Shown: one piece after another, positions 24,420-36,000 of the stretch
Layout: every line of letters starts with the position of its first letter
Position numbering within the stretch: position 1 is the stretch's first letter
Origin: Channa striata
Taxonomy: Eukaryota > Chordata > Actinopteri > Anabantiformes > Channidae
Length of the DNA stretch: 64,000 bases
Direction: 5' to 3'
Assembly (NCBI GenBank): GCA_033026295.1
Contig: CM065178.1
Span: 21,343,781 to 21,407,780, forward strand
Notes under the pieces: model-generated
Told to the model about the DNA's origin: nothing
Databases searched by the model: none
The model's input: only the letters and a program-made list of their open reading frames with translations
Position numbers and translations under genes: made by a program

Positions 24420-24548
24420 ATGAGGACACTGCTGTGGGGGTTTCAGCGTCTCCTCCAAGGCCATTTGAACTTGTGGCCAGGAGGAAACAGGAGCTGGACA
24501 ACCAGCCCTGGGGTTGCGTTATCCGCTCAGCCACAGCTGCCCCCCATG
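24420..24548 (-). repeat. tRNA-derived SINE on the minus strand, 5-prime portion
   Basis: Read on the minus strand it begins GGGGGCAGCTGTGGCTGAGC. The RNA polymerase III A box is very well preserved: TGGCTGAGCGG, complement of 24523-24533. The B box is degraded: AGTTCAAAT, complement of 24463-24471. The body continues GGCCTTGGAGGAGACGCTGA then AACCCCCACAGC. This matches the common teleost SINE opening GGGGCAGCTGTGGCTCAG with a TTGAGCAAGACACTGAACCC core. The 3-prime end fades into unique sequence below about 24420. Confidence 0.75.
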
Positions 24549-26288
24549 AATGAGCATTGAGACGAACACAAAGTCGTGGTAAAGAAGAGAAAAATAAGAG
24601 AATTATAAATCATTTATCCAGTTGCAGTTACACTGTACAGAAACACTTCTAAAAATTGAGCTACAAATTCACACGGGGAAAGTCCGGCATTGTTCTGGGG
24701 ACACTTCAGAAAATAAAATGCATTTGTTTGATTGTGTGAATTTATGTGAGTCCATTCATTTCTGCCAAACTAACCACCATAACGCCAGCACACACACACA
24801 ATATGGGATCTTAATTCCAACGCACACTCCATTGCAAGTACTTGCTGTTTAAATCTATAGCTGGTTAAATTACCACAAATTCTCCAACACCGCAACCGTG
24901 TGTCAGCTGTTTGCTTTTATTTATTGCTTCATTTATTTCATTCTGCACTTCGGTGACTTGGCAGAGCAAAGCAAAGCGGTGGCGGCGCAGTTCTCAGGGT
25001 GACAGACCCAAATGTGACGAGCTTGTCTACACGCCATCGCCATTGTCTTAAGGACAACTCCAGCTCACTTTCAACTTTTACACTGCTTTCGCCTGATTTA
25101 AGTTAATTTCAGACTCATTTCATACAATTAATTATGATCTTATATCTAATCTTTAGTTCATTTACGACATGTCTTACACGTAAGTCTTTAGGCAAGTTGT
25201 TTTCTGCTGTCTTGTGTGAGCGTATCACTAAATTTATGTGACGTGATGTCGCGTACGTGTAGCTGTGCTGCGGCTGCGATTCATTCTGACAGCAGAAACC
25301 TTTTCTAAAAGCGTGGCTTTCTTTTCCACAATCGCCACAACATGAGGCCGATTTTGAACAACCAGACCAAACACTCGGTAAAAAGAGTCGGTGATCCTAA
25401 CGTCTCCACGCGCAGAAACCTCAGTGGAACAAAATGCACCACCACTTGACACATTGTGCAAAGGGAATATTATCCTCATAACAGTAACTCCAGACGTGAT
25501 GTTTTATTTTTTCTTTGGGCCTTTCTCACTTCTGCACTGTGGCTCAATGCAACTAGTTCAGATGTGCTCTCCCGAGGTCATTAGAAGTCACCGTGGGAAT
25601 TGTAGGAAGTGAATAAAAAGTAGTCCGAGCACGACGTGAGGCTACCACAGAAGCAGATTACGAAAAATGAATCACAACGTTTCCTCTGGAATACTGTACA
25701 CCCCACAGCAGAGACCGATGAAGTGGAACCTGATAGAATCGCACAGCGTTTTTTTCCCTGCAGTTCAGAAGGTCCCACCTTAAATCTGCATCAGAGTCCA
25801 GACGCTGTTTGCATTTCACATCACACACACAGATCTGTATCGTCCTCAGCGCGTGCACAGGCCTGCTGCCGCTTCTTATAGAACATCTGCATCCCTTTCC
25901 CACATTCTAATGAGAGCGCAGCACATCCTGGCATGTACTGTATCTCTGGTCTGACCCATAGCGTGTAGAGATTGATAGACGAAGGAGCATCTTGCAGGTG
26001 TCGTTGTGCGTGTCGCACAGTGTTAAGCTGATTAGTGGAGCAGGAGAGGTGGGCTTGACACATGACATCGTTTCTTTACTGTCCTGCCTTCATCCAACTT
26101 GCTACATTGGGATTAGTGTGTGTGGGCAGAAATTGCATTACATACCGATTACTTTCAGAGATAAACACGAGCAAATAAAATGCTGGAGATATTACAGTGA
26201 CAATCAGCAGAGTCGGCCGGGAGATATGAAAGAGTGCCGCATCACAAAGTGTCACGACAACAGAAATTTATGTAACGAATCAAAGCAC

Positions 26289-26309
26289 AAAAAAAAAAAA
26301 AAAAAAAAA
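26289..26309 (+). repeat. Poly(A) tract, 21 nt
   Basis: Twenty-one consecutive A follow CAAAGCAC and precede GGAGTCAGG. Confidence 0.95.
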
Positions 26310-27425
26310 GGAGTCAGGGAGGTCTTTTAAAACCAATCTATGGAAATCTAACCCTGGATTCAAATCAAAGTTCCAGTGTGTGGAATGACACAGTGACTCA
26401 TACAGATATGTGGGAAGTGCTCACAAAAGATTGTGAGAGAAACCACTTGTAACACTCGCGAACACATCCAGAGACGCACCGTGCCCTTGCAGAGGTTGTA
26501 AGAAAAGTGAGAGAGAAAACAGCGAACCAGTGTCACTCCACGTTTAATGGAAAAGCAATCCCTTTGGCTTTTAGGGGCGATTCCAGCTGTATTTGGAATT
26601 TCTGAGGACACGGGAGACAAGGTCGTGCTTCGGCTTGCCAACAGACCATTAAGTTGTTTTGTTCGGGTATGCTGTCCACGGCAAACCTGCGGCCACCGCT
26701 CTCCTCCAGTGTTTCAAATGCATGTCAAGGCGAACTGGCCTCCATGAATACACTAAAAAACTGAGAGACGGCATTCTGCAGGTCTCCATCATAAATCGAC
26801 TTTTGAGAATCAATAAATGTGCCAAAACAGTGTTCAGGTCTTTTCTCTGCAAGGATTTTTCTTCTTTTCGGCTTTTGCATGTTCACCCTTCACGTGTTTA
26901 CAGACAGAATCTGTACGGTACCTGGGAATTATGATGCTTTGCAAATGTGACATGACCAAATTAGACAGATGGATGGTCTGGCGATGACCACTTAAACCCG
27001 GCAGCACTGCAAAGTAAGTGCTGTTCGTATCGGAATATGACGAAGCAGCCACAGCAAATGTGCACGAAGGAGAAACGCTGTGACCTGCCAGGTAACAGGA
27101 AGCATTGTGTGTGACTATTAAACAACAAGTATTGTTCTAATAATGACTCTGTGTTTAAAGAGATATGAACAACAAACAAACAAATTAAAAGCAGAGCAGA
27201 TGGTGGATCATTTATTATTCAGCCCAGATCTGTGTTTTTCATAGAACTGAAGTGAATTTTTATGCAAATACAAGAACAACAAGGAAAAAAAAGACATAAT
27301 GAATTTTAGAGCTTTAATACGGGAGAATGTAACAACATACTTTTAATCGTGCGGCATCCTTAACTTTAGCCACGTGGTTATTGTTGTAACCATGGCGATT
27401 AAGATGCCCTAACATTAAAGGGACA

Positions 27426-27600
27426 CCAGACACTAGACGTCTACTTCTTCCAGCTGACAAACTCCTCCAGATGACATCACCTGGAAGTGTTTTTCACCAT
27501 TAGGACTTCAGATGACCAGACACTGGAAAACCACTACTGATCAGTTCCAGCTGACTAAACTGAAGGTTCCTCCAAGTGATGTCATCTGGAGGCATTTTAT
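27426..27600. repeat. 90-bp tandem duplication with internal inverted motif
   Basis: CCAGACACT at 27426 recurs exactly 90 bp later at 27516, and TTCCAGCTGAC follows in both units. The first unit contains CCTCCAGATGACATCACC (from 27464). The second contains CTCCAAGTGATGTCATCTGG, ending in GAGG at 27592, which is almost the reverse complement. So the units are directly repeated overall but carry the TGACATCA / TGATGTCA core in opposite orientation. No family is recognised. Confidence 0.7.
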
Positions 27601-28234
27601 TTACCTTGAAGAAGAGAGATATTTTAATGCAGGGAAGTCAGAGGGAAGTTTAATGGCATTTATTAACATACACTAACCAAACTAGAAGTAGGTTCAATAT
27701 CAGTGAAGACGTCCTTTAAATTTCACAGGACTCACAGAAGAATTCCGTGCAAAGGCTTCACCATCAGATGTCTTTAGAGCGTGGACGTGAAGTCGTAGTG
27801 AGCAGGCTCTGCTCTGTGTGACTGCAGGCTTCACTGAGACATCATTAGAGACTTTGTGCTGGGTGAAGGACACAGTCCCTGCCGAACGAGAGGAATCCCT
27901 GTTCAAACTGAAAGAATGAGCAGAGCGGTACAACGAGCTCTACATAAAAACAGCTGTTTTGCCATTTGGATTAATCCTTTTTCAGTCGCAGATAAACACT
28001 GATGAAGACAAAACTGATGATGATGATCACTGCAGTTGTGGAAAAGCTCTGTTATCCTCAAGTGCTTTCCACATTTTAAACTCTGTTTCCACATTTCTGG
28101 TCAATAACTGCACAGTTACAAATAAGAAATATTCTGGTAACTTTTAATTGAATGAAATTTGTTTGAGGGCCTTTAGACAGACATTACCGGTTTGTCTCCT
28201 TAACAGACACCGTCACGACATGCAGAGGATTTAA

Positions 28235-28470
28235 TGTTTCTCATGACGACCCTTATGGGATTTAAGGGTTAATTATGAGGATGCTTCCGCAATCAGCGTT
28301 GGAATTACTAATTTGGATGCTCATTACGGAAATTAACTGGGACGAAAACAAGCATCTCATAAATTGCATGATACTGCGGGGCTATCGATCCCATCCCGCT
28401 CCTCTTTGTGTCCAACATCGCCGCATTCAGGACAACGTCAGCGAGGAAATTAAAGAGGTTTAGTGGGAAC
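28235..28470. promoter_or_regulatory. Candidate conserved non-coding element
   Basis: The block has TTAATTAT at 28269-28276, GGAATTACTAATTTGG at 28301-28316 and CTCATTACGGAAATTAACTG, then CpG words TATCGATCCC and CATCGCCGC. This gives five ATTA-type cores within 80 bp outside any repeat. No coding signature is seen in the 62-codon frame it contains. Confidence 0.3.
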
Positions 28471-29689
28471 ACTCATAGGTTTATGACAGCAGCTGCCCTG
28501 CTTCCTCTGTTGGGGAGAGATTAGATTTATTTGGAATGTTCTGCAAGGCTTAGACTCACATGGACTGGAACATTAATTTACAAGTACACGCTTGTTTAGC
28601 ACTCTGCTGTCAAAGCGCAACTGCTTCTTGACACCTTACAATTAAAATATCTCTTTTTCTCCGTCACTACTCTAATTGTGTTAGATTCTCTGATTAGTAA
28701 AGCTTGAGAACGAGGCGAGATTTTACGCCAAAACACACAAAACGTGACGTCCATCAAAAATGCCCGACGCAAATCAACCGCTGGAAGTGGACGGTGAATG
28801 AGGTTTTCAAACGTGAGATGTCAAACGTTACCTAAAATAGATGCCACTTCAAAGAGAATACAACTTCCTTTTATGCAGCTTTTGAACCCTGTAAGTTTTG
28901 AGGATCAAAGTGCAGACGTGCCGTCTAATAAAAACTGCTCTACTTTTTGGTTTGGGAAAACTTTGCTTGGTGAATTTAGGAGTCGACGGCAAGGGGATTG
29001 CAATGTCAAGCTGTGTTGGCCAAGCAATGCATTATACTGTCGCGTTCCCTCAAAGCTGCGAGTTTGAAATATATAAATGTCACATCCTTTTCTCTGAAAG
29101 GATTACTGTGGTAGAAATAGATGTTTTCAGACACCAATGACACTTAATCGTTTCTCCGGACACTGAAAAAATAGACTCTGTTAAAGGTGCATTGTGTAAC
29201 ATGACCAAAAAATATTGCTCCTTTTTTTTTCACGGCGCTGCCAAAGTTTCATTGCTCTTTATGTACATTATTTCTCGGTTGTAAAAATCTGGAGACAGCT
29301 TATAGCTGCCCATTTTGGCAGGCATCTGATATAAGTACGAGGCAATGATAAAGAGTTCAAGGAAAGCGTGGCTGACTTCTTTTCCTCCGGATTCCTTGCA
29401 AAGCCAAATTGCAGACAGTTAAAACCACTTACTAAACATTTTATAACCATTTACCCAAGGCTCTTTCAGTATGTTCCACCATTAGCACAAAATGCTTTAG
29501 AATGGGGGAATCAACTGTGGTGGATAAGTGCTTTACCCAGCCATGATTATCTTTTGTGGGAACAAGGACAAAAAAAAAGGAAAAGACAGAGTTCGCCGAG
29601 TAATTTAAGGCCCGTGTCCTAGAAGTGTGAGATTGGATATATGATGTCGATTACACAAACTGAGGCCCTTTTATGTGACCCTCATACAG

Positions 29690-30180
29690 CTGGGGAGACG
29701 CCACTTTATCACAGCGCTGCACACACTGGGCTGGTGGGCACCGCCGGCAAATTTACAGTCAGCGCCAGCGCATGCTTTGCTATTTCATTAAGCTAATATA
29801 TTCCGCCGCGGCTGTGAGGAGAGATGCTGCGAGGAGCTGGCCCTGATGTGCCTCCACGCCGACACCCTGACCTGAATCTCTGCTCCATCTCCGTCTGACA
29901 CATCCATTACGCCCCCCCACCCCCACCCCCACCCCAACACCACCCCTCGCCGGTTCAGCCATCCACTCCTGCAGCATATGGCGGCGCGTGCATCATGGGA
30001 TTGTTTACGGGAAGGCGGTCGGGGTGACACCGGTGGCGCCGCGCTGCAGGGAGACGTTTGCAATCTGGAAACTGCCAGGATTAGCTGTTAATTTATGTGC
30101 AGCGTTTCTGGGAAGAATCTGCTGTTATCAACAAACAATTACTTCATATGAGAGCAGTGGGCTGGCATTAGCTCACTGAA
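29690..30180. promoter_or_regulatory. Candidate regulatory block, CpG-rich then AT-rich
   Basis: The left two thirds are GC- and CpG-rich (GGCGGCGCGTGCATCATGGG, GGTGGCGCCGCGCTGCAGGG) around a C-rich tract. The right third turns AT-rich with TTAGCTGTTAATTTATG and ATCAACAAACAATTAC (SOX- and homeodomain-like). This could be an enhancer or a small CpG-island promoter, but no transcript or first exon can be identified. Confidence 0.25.
29911..29936 (+). repeat. (CCCCCA)n-like C-rich tract
   Basis: A short run of C5-7 units separated by A sits inside the CpG-rich block. It could form an i-motif, or a G-quadruplex on the minus strand. Confidence 0.85.
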
Positions 30181-31171
30181 AATAGTTTTGGAATACGTTT
30201 GGACTTTACATTTTTAAACAGCTATTTCTCCACAATATTGAGTCTCTGGGTGAGATTTTCTGTCCTTGTTTTTTTGGCACTATATTTCCAGGTCCTCCTG
30301 TGGATTGCCTCGCAGTATTTTCTCACCAATTATTTATGAATCCGAATTCATAATGCATTCTTAGGTGACAGTTCTGAGTTGGATTCCCACAGAGAGATGG
30401 ATGCAATGGTTTTTCAGGCTGGTCACATGCACCAGGAAAGTCCCGGAGTTGGTTTGGGGAGATAGAATGATGGCACAGGACACTCTGGAGCTGAGGCCAC
30501 AGAAAAGCCTGTGCATCAATCTTGATTTGACTGATGTTTGGTATTACTGCAGATTATGATTCCTTGCATAACATCCTCCGAGGTATTGAGTAATATGCAG
30601 TAAAATCCATACGAGCTGATTTAAGCTGATAAGAAGTTTGTGTGATTTATGTCAAAGATACTGGGCTCACGACACGCCGTATTTTCACGCAGACGGGATT
30701 TTCTATCGGTTAGTTGTGTGTGTTTCTTTGTATGAGAGATGGGGCTTAGTGCACCTGATATTATTACCGCCGGCCTGTTGCAATGCATCAGAGAGCCATT
30801 ACGCTAGATGTGTTTGTTGTATGTCTTCTAGATTTCCTTTTGGTTGTTGCAAAGTTTATATGTGTCAGAAATTATGCCTCTGTGATGGAAAAAACATCTT
30901 TGATAACATTGAAATTCAAATTTTCATCTCTGACCAAAGAGCGTCTGTTACTTCAACAGCCTTGGTCTTGACAATACAGCTTTGACAGCTTAGTGCTGTC
31001 GCCGGAATTTACAAGATTAATTCCATACGCTTACTAATGCAAAAACGGTGGCGCAACGGTGCATCTCTTACACGTTAATGCACTTTTAGACACGGCCTGT
31101 ACACAGTGTTAAGTGTGCGGTCAGACATGCATAAACACAGGCCACGTCTAGTTTAACATGTGCAGAGTTAA

Positions 31172-31173
<2 letters not shown>

Positions 31174-31204
<31 letters not shown>
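31174..31204 (+). repeat. (TG)n microsatellite
   Basis: About 15 uninterrupted GT units end in GGGGTGTCTG. Confidence 0.95.
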
Positions 31205-31206
<2 letters not shown>

Positions 31207-31633
31207 GTGTCTGCAAACTGATGTGCACTGGACATCAGTTTTCCCAGACAGTCCTTAGTATGAATTACATTAGTTTTGAACATTATTCACTAATTAGCCC
31301 TTATCAGCTCATATCTATGTTTCAGTAGGTTTTTATTCAGCCATTCAAGTGCATGGAGAAGGTTCAGTGGGCGCAGTTATGAAATGAGCAGTGAGCTACA
31401 ATCACAAAAACATCAGGGGCAGGTTTGGAGAGAAAACTTCAAAATCAGGTGCACAAACATCCACTGGCAGTAAGACGTGGAAAGTAAACTGCCGTCATCT
31501 TCTTGAAAAGTCCGACAGACGTTCTGTCCTTCCAATGTGTCACCAACCGCGGCGACTCCCGCTGTTATTCGAACCACTGAGGGCAGCTGGACTTTCTCAG
31601 CTTTCTTTTGCAGAAACTGCTTTGAGTTCAGTT

Positions 31634-31647
31634 CCACAAGGGGGCAC
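31634..31647 (+). promoter_or_regulatory. CTCF-like motif
   Basis: CCACAAGGGGGCAC agrees with the core CTCF consensus CCASYAGRKGGCRS at 13 of 14 positions; the fifth base, A for Y, is the only mismatch. Such 14-mers arise by chance in a genome of this size, so occupancy is not implied. Confidence 0.4.
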
Positions 31648-32179
31648 ACAGCTGCAAGGCAACTGGCCTCACATTTGTGCTTGCAGTAGATTTGCGGACA
31701 TTTCATCTATTTTTTCGATTTTCAAATTTACATTTCAACAAAATTGACATTCAAGTCATAACAACATGTCAAAGGCAGCGAGACAACGGGTTTTCGACGT
31801 TAGTATTTTTATTGAGACATTTCATCACAGCGACTATAGTGAGTAAAGTCAGAAAATCCTCTCTGTCCTCTCACCACCGTGATGGTTTTAATGCTCTCTG
31901 CTGTCCAGTATCATCCTCTGTGGACACTGGATAGTGTAACATCACCGACTGCACTGTAGCTGGAATAGCCTCCACTCCGCCAGGTATTATATTCCCCTTG
32001 ACCCCATCCCATGTTATTCAGAGAGCTCTCTGCTTTAAAGAGGTTTTCAGGTTTTAAATTCAAGACTGGCTCTTCATTTTTTGTTGCAGGATGATGACAT
32101 GCAAACAACACATACACCATTACTTTTTTACAATAGTCTTCTACTGCAGCGAGCTGACTGTGCAAAAATGTTCAAATCA

Positions 32180-33085
32180 AAAATATTTCCACAGCAGTTT
32201 AAAAGCAGCATGTTGATGAACAAGATGATGAACTAATTTATTAATAAATAAATCATTTCCATAAATGGAACATACCCAAATAAGTATAAAGCCCCAGTAT
32301 GCATTAAAAACCAAGGGAAATAAATAAGTCTTAAGCAGTGATGTAAAGCTGGTCTGTGGCTGGTCAAAGGTAAATGATGTCACCACTGAGGCGCCGCAAC
32401 TCAGCATTTGTATCTTGTCCTTGGCACCTATGGAACTGACTTGATGATCTGCAGGATTTTGCTGGTTCGTGCTTGATTGCGGTGATTCTCTAAGGTAGGA
32501 GGCTGCCAGTCCATTCATGGCCTTAAACTAAACAAGTGAAAATGAATTTAAAAACAGAGGCCAGAAACTGGGTTATTTGGTTAGAGTTTTGTGTAATTAT
32601 TGAGAGATGAGCATCAACATGAATTGCGTTGGGACAGTCAAGCCTGGACTTAAAAAAACACCTGAATTGTTATTTCAGGATCTTAAAAAGAATCGAATAA
32701 CTTGACTTTACTTTACAACCTCAGCGGGAGAAAGCTCGACCCACAACTGAGTTGATCTGCTTATCGAACATCTGCTGGACTTAAAGTTGGATTCATGGCG
32801 ATGTAAAAAGTTAAGTGCCAGACATGTTTTCACATCTCTTAGTTAGACTTTAAACAACGGCTGTAGTGACACGTCTTTACATGCCTTTAAAGGTAAATAT
32901 GTTTGAATATCATCTGCATAGAAGAGAAACCATTTTGTAAAGACAGAACCCAATGAAAACAGACATGGACTGAAGACAGAGCTCTGGGGGACACCACAGG
33001 AGGCAGCAGTGCAATTTTGTTAGTTCTGACTTTACATGTTTGACATTTATGATAAAACATTTCCCACATTCAAAGCAGAAAGTGA
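32180..33085 (+). repeat. Long degenerate teleost interspersed repeat, 5-prime and middle portion
   Basis: The order of phrases matches the long fish repeat also seen at 14755-15560: GCCAGTCCATTCATGGCCTT, AACAGAGGCCAGAAACTGGG, TTGCGTTGGGACAGTCAAGC, ATATCATCTGCATAGAAGAG and GGACTGAAGACAGAGCTCTG, then GGGGGACACCACAGG. Consensus copies contain recognisable equivalents (CATCTGCATA-, GAGCCCTGNGGNACTCCA-). The minus-strand frame of 113 codons (32177-32518) lies within it and is not a host gene. Confidence 0.6.
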
Positions 33086-36000
33086 TTCACTACAAGCTAG
33101 ACTTTTGACATAAATCTGCTGTATGAACAAACATCTCAGGGAGAGGAAGGGAAAATATATGTTCTTGCATGAGGCCCAGTGAATGGCAGCTGTTGCCTTT
33201 TGAATCTATATGTGTGAAGGCCTTGTTAAAAACTGTAAAAGATTATTTATAATTAGTATAATTTATTTTAGTGACCATTTAGGCTCTTTAATTTGCATTT
33301 TTATGGCAAACTCAGCCCTTGAGATTACTAAAAAACATCACTGTATTCACAAGCAACAAGAATCATTTTAGGTCATAAATTAAGGCAACATAAAAACTAG
33401 GTGAAATTATTCCAAAATAACTCTGGGGGCTAATAAAGTCCCAGTAACTCAAACTGTTGACAATGTGACAGGGCTGTAAAAGTGAAGCAGCTGAATTGAA
33501 TCATAAATCAAATGGCCTGTACACAAAGTTCCAAAGGTAAAGTATCAAAATTGGGTGGAAATAGTTGCACAGTTAAATGTCATTGAAAAGGCCAGTTTTG
33601 TTTTCAGATTAAATGAAGATTGAATTTGCAGTTTTAGTCAAAATACACTGACGTCATATTGGTGATGTGCAGACTGGAGGCGGAGTGAGAGTCAGAACGA
33701 GTTTTCCTGTTGTTCGCAGACGACTGTGCAGAGGTTTACAGCAGCTTCACACGGGATGTTTCATCTTCACAATGACATCCGTGCTACAGATGATAATTTA
33801 TAAAACGATAAAGTTTATGTTGTAGTCCCCATCAACTGTATGAACTAAATAGCTGAGTTTATTTCAAGGGATACCAAAGGAAACTCTTTGTCAGGCCTAT
33901 TAAGAAAAAAGATTTGGCAAAGTCTAGGTGCAGACAGTTTTTTTGTAGCTGTGTTGCCACTATGCACCTTTGCAGCTCCATTTTGTGTTTGTATTTCATT
34001 TACGTAGATTAATTTTGATGCCATACACCATCATTTCTTGCTTTTTTTTATATTCTTTCTCCATGCATCTGAGGGAATGCTACAGTAGTCAACATATTCA
34101 CATCTATTTATATTATATTATTCCGTTGCTTGTCCACATTCAGGTCCTCAGCCTGTGGTAACCAGCCTCACTCCTGCACTTGCTCTTCAGAACGGCCTCA
34201 TCACTTTCTGCTCCTATAATTGAAATGCAAAGCCAGAGCTCCAGCATAATCAGATGCTCCCTGATTTGTTTTTAGATTAAGTTCAAGAGTCATATGGTGT
34301 TTGTGCAGTGGCTCTGTTGTTATGATTTGAATGCAGTCAAGCTGGTGATTAAGTTTCCTCCAGTACAGTGTTGCACAATATGTTTGTTTCATATAACATT
34401 ATGCTTATTATTCTGACACAGTATATAAAGTCTACTCCCCCTGTAACACAGTTGCTACGATGACTGGAGAAAGGTGAAGCAGGAAAAGAACCTTGTTTCA
34501 TTGGGGTTATGTAGTTTCTTTATGCTTTAAACATTAAGGTGGCACCCTGAGTTGGAAAAAATTGGTTTCATAAGTGTAAATTATGGTTTTTAACAAGTAT
34601 TCGTTTCAGGTGGGCTCATGTCTAACAGCAGTGGGCAGCAGGAACTGATCCATTCAGTGACCAAAATAAAGAGCTGGAGAGAAGCCGGATCTTCTGGTTT
34701 GTGTTCCAAAATTAAAAACATACGTCAATTGGATCTTGAAATGAAGTTGTTTGAATAATTACTAAACTATCTTTGTTTGGGGCAAATTATTACATAGGGT
34801 TTTGGGGCTGATGCATTTTGTAGAGAAACTACAGAGCTGTGTGGGAAAATGGATCATGCAGGTTCATGGTGTAAAATAATCGATTGGAGGTCACGGAAAG
34901 TTCAGCTACATGCCTTGACAGCTGTGCTCTCCGTTAACTACCAAGGGCAGCCAACACTGGGTCGGGCTGTGAACCCTCTGGGACGCCCACATGGACGTAC
35001 TGCGGCTGATTAGAAATCCCCACGGGGTAACTCTTAGTTCTGTATTTTTTCCTTTAATTGACTGATTAAGTTTGTTTTTTATTCAAAAGGTGCCGGAAAC
35101 CCAATTAGGGGGTCCCGATTGTCAAATGTTAAATACCATGAGGTTAGTACCGCGACTTTCAGATGCAAAAGGATTAAACCATCGAGCAACATTCTTACAT
35201 TCACAAAAGTTTCAACACTGAAAGTCTGTTTCTTCTCTTTTTATTTGGGAACCTCCTGAATGTCTTCTGAAGTTGTGCACCGGCTTAGCATTAGCAAATG
35301 CTAATCTACACAACCTTACAATCATGTTCAGCTGCTACACACCACAACTGTACTGAGTACAACAATCGTTGTTCCATATTAAAAAACACACTGTCTTTTG
35401 TTGGTCCCACTTTCCCTTCTTTTGTTAGGCCCCTGGGATTCCATCGACCGTCTAGCACAAATGACTGGGGTATTTTGAGGTATAAGCATTTACCACTCCT
35501 CCACCGTGCCATAGGCATACTCATATTTATATAATGTATGTATTTAGAGGCTTGGGGTGTACAGTATTTAAAAAGAATATGAAAAAAAATTCAGAAAATC
35601 AGAAAAATATAACATTTTGTGTAAGAGAAGTTTTTTCAGCCCCTGTTACTTCAGTCAGTATCAGTCATCCATTGTAAGTTTCGCTGTGGAGGACTTTTTG
35701 TACGACCACAACAAAAAACTCCATCTGGGTGGGTAAACGTCTTAGTGCTCCAGAGATGGAGTTCTAAGCCACATTTTAATCAAATGATGAGAGTGACATC
35801 TAACATTTCCATACTTCATGAAGGAATGGAACCTTTTTACGGCTGCATTTTAAAGTCAGCAGAGGTTGGGTGTTTAAACGTTCCAAAAGATTTATTGATT
35901 TATTTTTTTGGTGGAGACTTACTTGAACTTTATTCATCTTCACAGGAAATGCATGCAGTGTCTCTGAGAGTCTGCTCGTGTTGACCATCAGTAACATCGG

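Larger units (their letters stand above)
24550..32180. other. Non-coding sequence
   Basis: No gene is recognised; frames reach at most 118 codons (31391-31747) and are unremarkable. A 90-bp tandem duplication lies at 27426-27600. Conserved-element-like blocks lie at 28235-28470 and 29690-30180. A CTCF-like motif is at 31634-31647. The string TTAAAGGTGCATTGTGTAAC near 29179 looks like a scrap of a common fish repeat, but it is too short to name. Intervals at about 24900-25150 and 26530-26700 also have CpG and ATTA texture. Confidence 0.5.
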
